From: Acanthococcus lagerstroemiae
Taxonomy: Eukaryota > Arthropoda > Insecta > Hemiptera > Eriococcidae
Reading direction: 5' to 3'
DNA: 64,000 bases
Assembly (NCBI GenBank): GCA_031841125.1
Contig: CM063107.1
Coordinates: 66,041,814-66,105,813, forward strand
Both the position numbers and the translations under genes were made by a program. The notes under the pieces were generated by a model. It ran no database searches. It saw nothing but the letters and a program-made list of their open reading frames with translations, and had not been told where the DNA came from. Positions 24,591 through 33,184 of the stretch are shown one piece after another (within the stretch, counting starts at the first letter, position 1; the number at the start of each line of letters is the position of its first letter).

Positions 24591-25302
24591 CGACCCCCAT
24601 CATGCTGGGTGGCGCGAAGCGCCACCGACTGCCTCCATGTAGATCCCAAAGGTGCGACTCTACACATAGGTTGTAACAATCCGGAAATCCAGTTAACAGT
24701 ACTCCGATTAATCCCACCTGAGTAAACTTTCATGATTACACAACAGATGATCGTACGTCTAATCAAATGTTCATACTTCAAATTACGATGAGACCGATTG
24801 AATAATGCGGTACCACTCTTGTTCAGATACGCGGTGTTCGGTGTGAACACAAAACGAACAAGTCTCGAAAATCAGGATATATGGGTAAATAAACTCTTGC
24901 ATTACCGGACTGTCGATTAATTAAGGAACGTACAGAGGAGGTCGACGAATCAAAATTTAATGTTTGTCACATACATCATAGTAATTGATGAACCATCACG
25001 ACGACCGAACACATTAACAAATAAGCGAAAAAAGATAAAAAAACAATAAATTCGTATATCATAAGTCATACGATAATGTAACTAAATCATTGAACCGGCA
25101 TAAGCTACTGCATTACTTTCAGTCAGCTATCAGTGGAGCATCGTTAACATTAAAAGAAGACAGAACAATCGAAACACACTTACAATTAATAATAAGGTAA
25201 TAACTAAGAAGTAACTGCAAAACGGAATCAGGATCATGTTGGATGGTCCACAGAGACAGTGCGTAGTGGGTCGTAGGCAGCTGTGGCGCTGCGCGCCACC
25301 CT
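24590..25302. other. 3' flank of the primase-like gene; strong GC hairpins
   Basis: There is no coding exon here. Two perfect GC-rich stems occur: GGTGGCGC-GAA-GCGCCACC at about 24610-24628, and GTGGCGC-TGC-GCGCCAC at about 25282-25298, the latter touching the stop codon of the upstream gene. A weaker CGACAC-TTA-CGTGTCG stem lies near 24577. Such stems could be terminal or 3'-end signals of the element; function unknown. Confidence 0.5.
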
Positions 25303-26618
25303 CTAGTGGGTGAATCGGCTGTCAGTTTCTGTCGAAGACAATGATGTGGATGTCGCCGAATCATCGCTAGTCGGCGGATCGTAAAGATCCGCTGACAGCG
25401 CATGAATACAGAGTGCGACCTCGTAATCTGCACCAAAAAAACAGTTGAAATTAAAACAACAGATCCGGGTGTAAACCGAGACGAATCGTAACATTCAGCT
25501 TTCCTTACCTTGTAAATACATCGATAAGGGTACGCCTTGTGGTTCGCGATCTTTATAACATTTGACTGTAAATGACGATTCGAGCAGCGGCGACTCGATG
25601 CATTTGGTAACATAGCATCTGTTTCGTCGATGAACGTGAATGAGTGTCGGCAGTTGGTACGGGCAAGGTAGCCCACGAATGGAAATAGATACCATAGGCC
25701 AGTACGTCTGTGTCAGAAGAACGGGCTGTCCCAGTCGCAACGCAGGTACATGGCTGAAGACAGCACGCAGAAACCGAAGGGTTCCAGAAAATGTCGGGCC
25801 AGTGAGACCCTTCGATGCTGGCACGGTAGTTGAAATCGGACGCGAAATCGTAATTCGTGCACTATCAGCGTTGACGTTGACCTCTGCAGAAGTCGAGGCG
25901 GGTGCGACTGAAAAATGGGGCGGCATAATCAAGGTAGGTGGTATTACCGAACAATTGGAGACAAGACTTAAAGAGAATATTACACTTTGGGAAAGTCCTT
26001 CCGCCATTGGGAGGAACGAGAGATTATCATCGAGAACGAAGGGACGTAGTTCCCCTAACTTGCTGGCACCCAAAACGCGAAATAGTCGAAATTTGGTATA
26101 GACGGCGGCATCGTAGTGCCAGTCGGCGACGGGCACGTAAACTTCCAAAAAAGATTTCAGTGCTCCGAGATGCGGGAAAACCACTGTCGGAAAAAGAACG
26201 TGTATCGAAGCACGGCCGACAGAGTGAGCCTGTAAAACAATCCGGGGAAGCGGACACTGGACGCCAGGGGTGAGGTTGCTCACGATCTGATCGAGATACG
26301 ACCAGAAGGTCGAGGTGGGCAAACAATGATCAAAATCGAAGAATAGCTTCATGGGGAAGTGCGGAACGATGATCTCGAAAAGAGACGTCTTTTGAGACCA
26401 AACTTTATAAAAAGCGCGTTCCTCATTCATTAGTAAGTAGATAAAGCGTTGCCGAGTCTTGGTAGGTACCTGCTCTTTGGCAAAAGCGAATATGTGGCGG
26501 TTTGGGAGAGCAAGATGCGTCGCTTGGGCGTAGCTAACTATGTGATCGGATTCCCGAAAGAACGCCAATTTGTCCATTCTGTCTTGCGTTCGGATGATAA
26601 TCATACGTAGCAGATCGG
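25303..26618 (-). CDS. PrimPol-like archaeo-eukaryotic primase, two exons
   Basis: Exon 25509-26618 (phase 1-1) and terminal exon 25303-25427 join at CAAG/GTAAGG and TTTTTTTGGTGCAG. The first in-frame ATG is at 26604, giving about 410 residues if used as the start. Motifs in PrimPol order: KLFFDFDHC (DxD metal site, about residue 95), SIHVLFP (catalytic His), YDAAVYTKFRLFRVLGASKLG (third Asp and the R..R..GSSK block), and a C-terminal NRCYVTKC..KCYKDREPQGVPL that resembles a degraded zinc knuckle. Such enzymes prime and extend DNA during replication or fork restart. The last exon adds an acidic Ser/Thr-rich tail. The exon's 5' splice acceptor (TTCTTACAG) implies it is joined to upstream exons, probably the neighbouring unknown exon. 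No stop or frameshift is seen. The family call rests on motifs only. Confidence 0.7.
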
Positions 26619-26705
26619 CTGTAAGAAACACAAGACTATCAACAACGAGTTACGAAAGAGGAGATCCGGGATCGCCCGGTTCATGTCGGCGCTAACTAAG
26701 CCGTA

Positions 26706-28153
26706 TTACGAGAGATGAACGCGGGAAGTGTTATCAAACCAATCCTCGTCCGCCTGTGCCGACTCCGCAGGTGTTACAGGCGAGAGAGGACAAAAGGCAA
26801 GCGATGGACGAGGTACCATGTACTCTGTAGCTGAATCCAGTGACTCGGTGCCTGACATCTCGAGGCTAGCCGATGCCGGGGTCAAATATATACCCAGAGC
26901 ACTGCAATAATATCTGCCGATGGGATCCACCGCATTTGTAACTTGGTATTGCCAGTGTCGAGGAATGGGGACGCGATCTAACACGGCATAGTACTCATCA
27001 ACAGGTAATCCCACGGCCGACCAAAAGGCCTGCGGGTTACCTGCATGGGAACACGTGTCGACAACGAGCACGCGCACATTCGAGAAATCCTGACAGAGGT
27101 TTAGCTGCGATGAGGATCGCCGACACGGGACCGCTGCACTCCGGCCGATCACTAACCGATACAACGAGTTCGGCCACGACCCGACGCAGTGGTCGGGAGC
27201 ATGAATAATTAAAATATGATGGTGTCGGGCGAAAAAATCGCCAAGTGCCGTAGCATGAAATTGTTTAATTTCGCATATCAAATCACCGTAAGCGCGGTGC
27301 AGGTGCCCCAAGATGTCGCGTAATTGCATGCGCTTGACGCACAGATGTAGAAAGTGATCCTGTGGATTATTCAGGTACCGCACGACATGGCGGAGAATTA
27401 ATCCGCCCGGTTTGTTCGGGTCTGGTACAATGTCGTCGTATGTTTTCTTCGGCCAGGATGCAGCCTTGTCGCGAGATCGGGTGGCTTCGTAGGCCAATGC
27501 TAAGTTTCCCACGTTTAGTGTCGCGATGACATCCAAAGGGAGATCGATGAACCGTTTCGCATTTTGGAAGGCTAGCTTTAAAAGCATCCGTTTTGTCAGG
27601 TTCGCACGAGAAATGGAATGGATAGGCATGTCCTCGGCTCGGTTCTGCAGTAGTTGACAGTACGTGGGTGCCCGTAAGACCAAACTGAGGAGCCAATCTT
27701 GGGTTTCTAAGCCGGCCACGGGACACAACATGTTGTAACACTCGAGGAGAGTTAGATGTCGACGAACACCAATTGTAATCATACTGAATCCGTGCGTGGT
27801 GACAGGAAAGTCTGGAAATTCGACGGGTCCGATTGTGGCCCCCCAATGCTTGTACACCTGTAGCGACAAAGCCAATTGGAGGGGTGCCGTGTCACCCGGA
27901 TGCCGGGTGTATGCATAAAACTGGATGCGCTCCAACTTGATGATCTGTTCCGTCACCGCAGCGGCCTCGCGGCTTAGAATCACTGAATAGAACAGACCGG
28001 TGCTGGTAGCTGAGTGAGTACGAGCGCGACGACGCTTGGTCGCGACGGGTGGTTGGCTCTCATCTTGCAGAATCTCGGTCGCTGTCTCATCCGCATAGTA
28101 AGTAGGAGGTCAAAACAGAACGAGTCGTCGTCCGAGCTCATCAAACAAATCGT
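26706..28153 (-). CDS. Unknown large exon upstream of the primase exon
   Basis: An open frame begins after a strong acceptor (CTTCCTCTGTGACAG) at 28153, in phase 1, and runs to a TAA at 26706-26708 or a GTAATA donor at 26709. One in-frame TGA at 28110-28112 interrupts it near the start. The ~480 residues begin acidic (DDLFDELGRR), then a basic KRRRARTH patch, then a globular region with LRHVVRYLNNPQDH, FFARHHHILIIHAPDHC and VRVLVVDTCSHAGN. I recognise no family. It lies 88 bp before the primase exon, and phase 1 at both acceptors suggests one protein, but the only visible donor here ends in phase 2. Either the junction is damaged or these are two genes. Confidence 0.55.
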
Positions 28154-28159
28154 CTGTCA

Positions 28160-28925
28160 CAGAGGAAGAAAACAGGAGTATGAGTCAATAGGCAGTCCGA
28201 GGAACCAACAGTGAGCAGCACGTAGCACGATGACGGCTGCCCTGAGACATAATCAGCAGGCTACGATAAGGACTCAACGTGAGCGGGCCACTACGGGAGG
28301 ATGAGGCACAGACCAGACGATGAACAAATTGGAGTGAGGAGCGGCACCCGAGTCCGCAGTGTCGCGAGTCGAGGACCGATGAGTTCTGAAAGACACAAGT
28401 TTAGAAGGATCAACTCTCGTGTGACTTTGTGATATCGCTAAGGCAGACGGAAACGGCTCCACATCCAGCAAGGTCGCCAGATCGAATGTTTACCAACCAA
28501 CAACAAAAGTACCTTCGGCTCGTCCTGACGATGTGAGTGGATGGGTAGATAGATGTCGATAGTGACGAGTCCAGAGGACGGTGGAGCGACGCCTTCCATC
28601 ACTACTCACAAATGATGTACACGTGTCACGTAGAGGGATGATCGAACCGCAGAGGCAACACCACGTACGATGCATCGCAAAAATTGGAACCTAACTAAGC
28701 GCTAGCGAACTCGGATGAAACGTAGTCGCGTCAACTTCGAGCCACCGTACGCTGCCTCGACAGATGAGGCGGAACACCATCATAGACGAGTGACTGTTGG
28801 TCAACACACGAGTACGACGTCGGAATTGAGGGACAGGCAAGACAAGAAATCGATCGACAGCAAGTGGGCCAAGCGAGAGGGGACGAATGATGATGCTACC
28901 TACGGCTGCAAAATCATGTTCATCT
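28160..28925 (-). other. Region between Ser-rich exon and large exon; no firm exon
   Basis: One acceptor-like site (TTGTGTCTTTCAG) at 28386 precedes a frame that meets a stop at about 28285. No phase-compatible donor is seen. It may be intron or a decayed exon. Confidence 0.35.
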
Positions 28926-28928
28926 TAC

Positions 28929-29051
28929 CTGGTTCAACAGTCGGCAGAGCAGCAAAGGCGTAACTCGAAGAAGACGACGATTGACTTGATGTTGACGGTG
29001 ATTCGGCCGAGGTACCTGACACCATACTGCTGACGGACTGACTATAAACGC
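28929..29051 (-). CDS. Phase 1-1 exon, Ser-rich, 41 codons
   Basis: Bounded by TACCTTTTAG and ACCAG/GTAAGA. The frame fixed by its neighbours reads VYSQSVSSMVSGTSAESPS and continues through a serine run to TVEP. It is low in complexity and probably disordered. Same strand, phase and spacing as the three 132-bp exons upstream; it may be a shortened fourth member of that set. Confidence 0.55.
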
Positions 29052-29128
29052 CTAAAAGGTAGCCGAGATTACAAAAGCGAAACACGGACAAGCGTCAGAA
29101 CTCGTGTGCAAGTGAAAGTAAATCAAAC

Positions 29129-29260
29129 CTGATTCGACAGATCGTACACTGGGTGACTGAGGCACCTTAAAGTTCGTCGGTTGTCCCAAATCAGGCGGGG
29201 AAGTAGCAAGGCAAGGAGCTGCAGCGGCCACTGGTTGATGTCCCACAGCACTGGAATCTT
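29129..29260 (-). CDS. 132-bp cassette exon c
   Basis: Acceptor TTGTCCGTTTCAG, donor GAATCAG/GTTTGA, phase 1-1, 44 codons. Residues begin DSSAVGHQPVAAAAP and include PPDLGQPTNFKVPQ at positions 21-34. Position by position PDL, QP/GP and KV/RV match exon b, and QPT matches exon a. Pro/Ala/Ser-rich with no known domain. The conserved length and TCAG/GTT donor point to exon duplication. Confidence 0.6.
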
Positions 29261-29379
29261 CTGAAACGGACAAGGATAACGCTGAGTCAGGTCGTGAGAA
29301 GCGCGGGTCATGGCGACCGGATTGCATCACGGCAATCCTCGTGACAAGCGAGCGGGTAACGCGGTGTCGTGCCACGAAC

Positions 29380-29511
29380 CTGATAGCAGGGTGTGTCGCA
29401 TAGGTGACCCAGAGACCCTGCACACGGGGGGCCCATTCAAGTCAGGCAGTAGTGGAACAAGATCTGAGCCCGCCTTCGGTTGCTGTCGTGCAGCAAGACA
29501 CTCGGATTCAG
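29380..29511 (-). CDS. 132-bp cassette exon b
   Basis: Acceptor TTGTGTTATTGCTTCTAG, donor TATCAG/GTTCGT, phase 1-1, exactly 132 bp. Residues begin ESECLAARQQPKAG and include LLPDLNGPPVCRV at positions 20-32, aligned with PPDLGQPTNFKV of exon c. Function unknown. Confidence 0.6.
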
Positions 29512-29689
29512 CTAGAAGCAATAACACAAATGAGTATCCGACACACCCTTGCGATAAGCGGTGCAAGCAGGGTGCAAAGACAGCAAGATCTAGCCGCAAT
29601 GTAGACCGTGCTGAGGATATGAGTACTTGACGAACCCAAGCGAAGTCTTCAAACACGACAGGACAGCCCCCGTTGTGACTGCGGATGGC

Positions 29690-29945
29690 GAGTACTAACC
29701 TGATTTCAGATCTGTCAACTGAGCGGCCTTGAGTTGAGGCAACATTGTCAATTGTTTCGTACCAAGCAGTGGAGAGTACTAACCTGATTTCAGATCCGTC
29801 AACTGAGCGGCCTTGAGTTGAGGCAACATTGTCGGTTGTATCGTACCAAGCAGTGGAGAGTACTAACCTGATTTCAGATCCGTCAACTGAGCGGCCTTGA
29901 GTTGAGGCAACATTGTCGGTTGTATCGTACCAAGCAGTGGAGTCA
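29690..29945. repeat. Three 84-bp tandem units covering the end and donor of exon a
   Basis: AGTACTAACCTGATTTCAGAT recurs at 29691, 29775 and 29859, exactly 84 bp apart, with near-identical units. On the minus strand each unit contains the last ~20 codons of exon a plus its GTTAGT donor, so the locus has three equivalent donors in a row. The unit length is a multiple of three. Confidence 0.9.
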
Positions 29946-29999
29946 CCAAGCCAGATTCCGGAACCGATGGTGGCGGTCCAGTGAGATGCACAGAGTCCG
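29868..29999 (-). CDS. 132-bp cassette exon a
   Basis: Acceptor TTTATCTCTTTCCTCTAG, donor AAATCAG/GTTAGT, phase 1-1, 132 bp. Residues begin DSVHLTGPPPSVPESG and include LLGTIQPTMLPQL at positions 21-33. It is the most upstream exon I can define; no initiating exon was found between it and the satellite. Two extra copies of its 3' half follow in tandem, so alternative donors may exist. Confidence 0.55.
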
Positions 30000-30129
30000 C
30001 TAGAGGAAAGAGATAAACGTAGTTAGCCGACAATTGCAGCAGCGGTGGGCAAAGTGAAAGGTCAGCAAAGAGCGGCACTCGCGAGAACACCGGGGGATAC
30101 AAGGGCCACCTCGAACTCCCAGTTCCGAA

Positions 30130-30560
30130 ATTTCCGGCGCTCGACGGCGGGTTTCGCGGGCTCGTAAAGTAGTACAATTTCGACAAGTCCGAAAGGAAGC
30201 CCCGTAATCCCCGGCGCTCGACGGCGGGTTTCGCGGGCTCGTAAAGTAGTACAATTTCGACAAGTCCGAAAGGAAGCCCCGCAATCCCCGGCGCTCGACG
30301 GCGGGCATCGCGAGTCCCCGAAGTCGTAGCCCCGCAATCCCCGGCGCTCGACGGCGGGCGTCGCGAGTCCCCGAAGTCGTAGCCCCGCAATCCCCGGCGC
30401 TCGACGGCGGGTTTCGCGGGCTCGTAAAGTAGTACAATTTCGACAAGTCCGAAAGGAAGCCCCGCAATCCCCGGCGCTCGACGGCGGGCGTCGCGAGTCC
30501 CCGAAGTCGTAGCCCCGCAATCCCCGGCGCTCGACGGCGGGTTTCGCGGGCTCGTAAAGT
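30130..30560. repeat. GC-rich satellite, right block, mixed 53- and 76-bp units
   Basis: Units share CCCCGCAATCCCCGGCGCTC and GACGGCGGG, then end either CGTCGCGAGTCCCCGAAGTCGTAG (short, 53 bp) or TTTCGCGGGCTCGTAAAGTAGT..GAAAGGAAG (long, 76 bp). Order left to right: long, long, short, short, long, short, truncated long. It is in the same orientation as the left block at 24.46 kb. Open frames through it are repeat artefacts. Confidence 0.92.
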
Positions 30561-30744
30561 AAATTTTCTTATCTATCGTTACTAAGTCACTTTTATCTTT
30601 AATATATTGTTCATAGGTATATAATTCCAAGTCTACCTGCGGTTTTATTACGTGCAATTTACTCGGTCTAATGGATTTCTTCTTTCTATCAGGACAAAAT
30701 ACACTGTTTTCAAATTTACCGCGAGTGTTAATTTTATTCAGTAC

Positions 30745-30915
30745 CTAATTTAACGAATAATAAAACAAAAGATAACGTTTAATTTAACGAATAATGAAAC
30801 AAAAGATAACATTTAATTTAACAAATAATAAAACGAAAGATAACATTTAATTTAACGAATAATAAAACAAAAGATATCGTTTAATTTAACGAATAATAAA
30901 ACAAAAAATAACGTT
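30745..30915. repeat. 34-bp AT-rich tandem repeat, five copies
   Basis: The unit TTTAACGAATAATAAAACAAAAGATAACG recurs at 34-bp spacing with a few substitutions. It lies directly outside the right satellite block. Confidence 0.85.
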
Positions 30916-30989
30916 CAATAAGTGATAGAACAAACGATAATATGTCTAGGAATAAGTAAAATGAAATCAGGTAATTTGATATAACAAAA

Positions 30990-31215
30990 TATTGCTTTAT
31001 AGATTTCCCTCATAAAAATATTACGAATGTTCCTTCAGAGATACAATGATTGATGCTATTTTCAATCAAAATTCAACCACATTTGAATTTTGATTGACGG
31101 CTTCAATAAATTGATAAGCCGATCAATAATTGTTACCATATCAATTTATTGATGCGTCACGCACACATGATCAATTATAATGTCACTATGTGTTCATTTT
31201 TGTCAATATAATTGA
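30990..31215. repeat. Cluster of AT-rich inverted repeats
   Basis: Three nested stems are visible: CAATCAAAATTCAA / TTGAATTTTGATTG (31060-31097), TCAATAAATTGATA / TATCAATTTATTGA (31103-31153), and ACATGATCAATTATA / TATAATTGATCGTGT (31165-31220). Likely one or two MITEs. Confidence 0.5.
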
Positions 31216-31232
31216 TCGTGTACACCGGCCTT

Positions 31233-32165
31233 TACCACATTTTCAAGGGACACACAGAGCAGGGACAAGCTTCAGCATACATGTGCAAGAAAAGTGGATG
31301 CGCTAAAAATGTAGGTATAGGTGTGGCCCGGCTTTGGGACATACAAATGGCTCAAGGAGAGTGCTGGAAGCATGAGGGAGGCGCACAGGCCAGCCCTGAG
31401 ATGAGTGAGCATTTCAAACTTTTGGAAAAAGGTAGGAAATTTGGTACGGACTTTTCAGATATGTACAGATAAGGTCAGTTCATTAAATTTCTTCATGGTT
31501 TGTAGACCAAGAAAGTATAAATAAAAATGGTGGATGTTCTGGGTCCTCCCTAGAACAGATAGAATGAAATTTAACAAGGCATCAAACTGTCTTTGGTATA
31601 GAATTAATTGTTTCCTTTTGGGAAATGTTGAATAAGACAGAAAAGTAAAATATAAAACAGAAAAAACTTACTTTGGGTACCCCACCAGTGGGCTCGGAGG
31701 CGGCGCCTCGTCGGTGACCTTCTGCCATCTAGAAGTTACCAGCAATTTACTGAATTAATACAGTGTCTGAGATGACCAGGGACTTGAGTCAGAAAAACAA
31801 AAACTCTCCTACCTGGCATTGGCCGCCTTCGAGCCCCTTTTCCTTTTTTGGAGTCGGGAAGGCGGCGCACGTGGGCGCCGCTTCCTGGACACCATATAAC
31901 AATTTTTCGACATCATTCTAGAAAGAGAAACAAACAGGTTAGAGATATACTATGAAGTTATGATGGCACTACATACTACTAAACTCTCAATCTTGCCCCC
32001 CATAAAAAATATGTGCATGTGAGCAAAAGTGGTCATACTATATGTATGTATGAACAACCAGAGAGAACAAAGGTTGCAAGTGGACAGCAGACAATCTCCG
32101 CATATCTGCAGGTGATATTCCTCACCTTCCCACGCCATAATTGCTCATAACTGTACTACCGTCTG
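31233..32165. repeat. Tandem segmental duplication, copy A (about 0.93 kb)
   Basis: Nearly identical to 32250-33184 at a period of about 1017 bp. Differences are scattered substitutions and 1-bp indels. The minus strand carries two splice-flanked short open exons, annotated separately; a plus-strand frame at 31212-31472 is broken by indels in copy B and so is probably not coding. Confidence 0.9.
31672..31917 (-). CDS. Candidate two-exon coding piece in copy A
   Basis: Exon 31813-31917 (105 bp; acceptor TTTCTCTTTCTAG, donor GCCAG/GTAGGA) and exon 31672-31728 (57 bp; acceptor GGTAACTTCTAG, donor CCAAA/GTAAGT). Both are multiples of three. In phase 0 they read NDVEKLLYGVQEAAPTCAAF..GGQCQ, then MAEGHRRGAASEPTGGVPK. 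A second frame is also open in the first exon (MMSKNCYMVSRKRRPR..). Both exons are far more GC-rich than the surrounding introns. No family recognised; flanking exons unknown. Confidence 0.4.
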
Positions 32166-32249
32166 ACAGCTGTCAATTGGTGTGAGTAATTTATCATCAA
32201 GTGACTCAGGGCCGTTTCACACAGCATCATAAGATACGGCTGAAAATCA

Positions 32250-33184
32250 TTACCAAATTTTCAAGGGACACACAGAGCAGGGACAAGCTTCTGCATACAT
32301 GTGCAAGAAAAGGGGATGCGCTAAAAATGTAGGTATAGGTGTGGCCCGGCTTTGGGGACATACAAATGGCTCAAGGGGAGTGCTGAAAGCATGAGGGAGG
32401 CGCACATGCCAGCCCTGAGATGAGTGAGCATTTCAAACTTTTGGAAAAAGGTAGGAAATTTGGTACGGACTTTTCAAAAATGTACAGATAAGGTCAGTTC
32501 ATTAAATTTCTTCATGGTTTGTGGAACGAGAAAGTAAAAATAAAAATGGTGGATGTTCTGGGTCCTCCCTAGAACAGATAGAATGAAATTTAACAACGCA
32601 TCAAACTGTCTTTGGTATAGAATTAATTGTTTCCTTTTGGGAAATGTTGAATAAGACAGAAAAGTAAATTATAAAAAAAGAAAAAACTTACTTTGGGTAC
32701 CCCACCAGTGGGCTCGGAGGCGGCGCCTCGTCGGTGACCTTCTGCCATCTAGAAGTTACCAGCAATTGACTGAATTAATACAGTGTCTGAGATGACCAGG
32801 GACATGAGTCAGAAAAACAAAAACTCTCGTACCTGGCATTGGCCGCCTTCGAGCCCCTTTTCCTTTTTTGGAGTCGGGAAGGCGGCGCACGTGGACGCCG
32901 CTTCCTGGACACCATATAACAATTTTTCGACATCATTCTAGAAAGAGAAACAAACAGGTTAGAGATATACTATGAAGTTATGATGGCACTACATACTACT
33001 AAACTCTCAATCTTGCCCCCATAAAAAATATGTGCATGTGAAGAAAAGTGGTCATACTATATGTATGTATGAACAACCAGAGAGAACAAAGGTTGCAAGT
33101 GGACAGCAGACAATCTCCACATATCTGCAGGTGATATTCCTCACCTTCCCACGCCATAATTGCTCATAACTGTACTACTGTCTG
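32250..33184. repeat. Tandem segmental duplication, copy B
   Basis: Second copy of the 31.2-32.2 kb unit, separated from it by an 84-bp spacer. It ends at 33184 exactly where the copia-like element begins, so the duplication breakpoint and the retrotransposon truncation coincide. Confidence 0.9.
32692..32937 (-). CDS. Candidate two-exon coding piece in copy B
   Basis: Exons 32833-32937 and 32692-32748 correspond one to one with copy A and keep the same lengths and splice signals. One substitution changes Pro to Ser in frame NDVEKLL and is silent in the alternative basic frame. No stop appears in either exon. Confidence 0.4.

Noticed and set aside
24558..25310. Helitron 3' end (hairpin followed by CTAG at 25302-25306)
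   Set aside because: No Rep/helicase coding sequence or matching 5' TC end is seen, and the CTAG overlaps the stop codon of a spliced exon; such stem-CTAG combinations occur by chance.
25640..26273. Plus-strand frames of 110-150 codons opposite the primase exon
   Set aside because: They are antisense shadows of a motif-bearing, splice-bounded exon.
28081..28153. An alternative start MSSDDDSFCFD in another frame for the large unknown exon
   Set aside because: It needs a frameshift, whereas the phase 1 reading needs only one stop codon and agrees with the phase of the neighbouring exons.
30130..30560. CRISPR-like array
   Set aside because: Units are directly adjacent with no unique spacers, and the context is eukaryotic.
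29863..30657. Long minus-strand frames (up to 264 codons) through the GC-rich satellite
   Set aside because: All repeat the satellite unit in different frames; the unit mixes 53- and 76-bp lengths, so no frame is conserved.
31212..31472. Plus-strand 86-codon frame in copy A
   Set aside because: Copy B carries indels that break it although the two copies are otherwise nearly identical.
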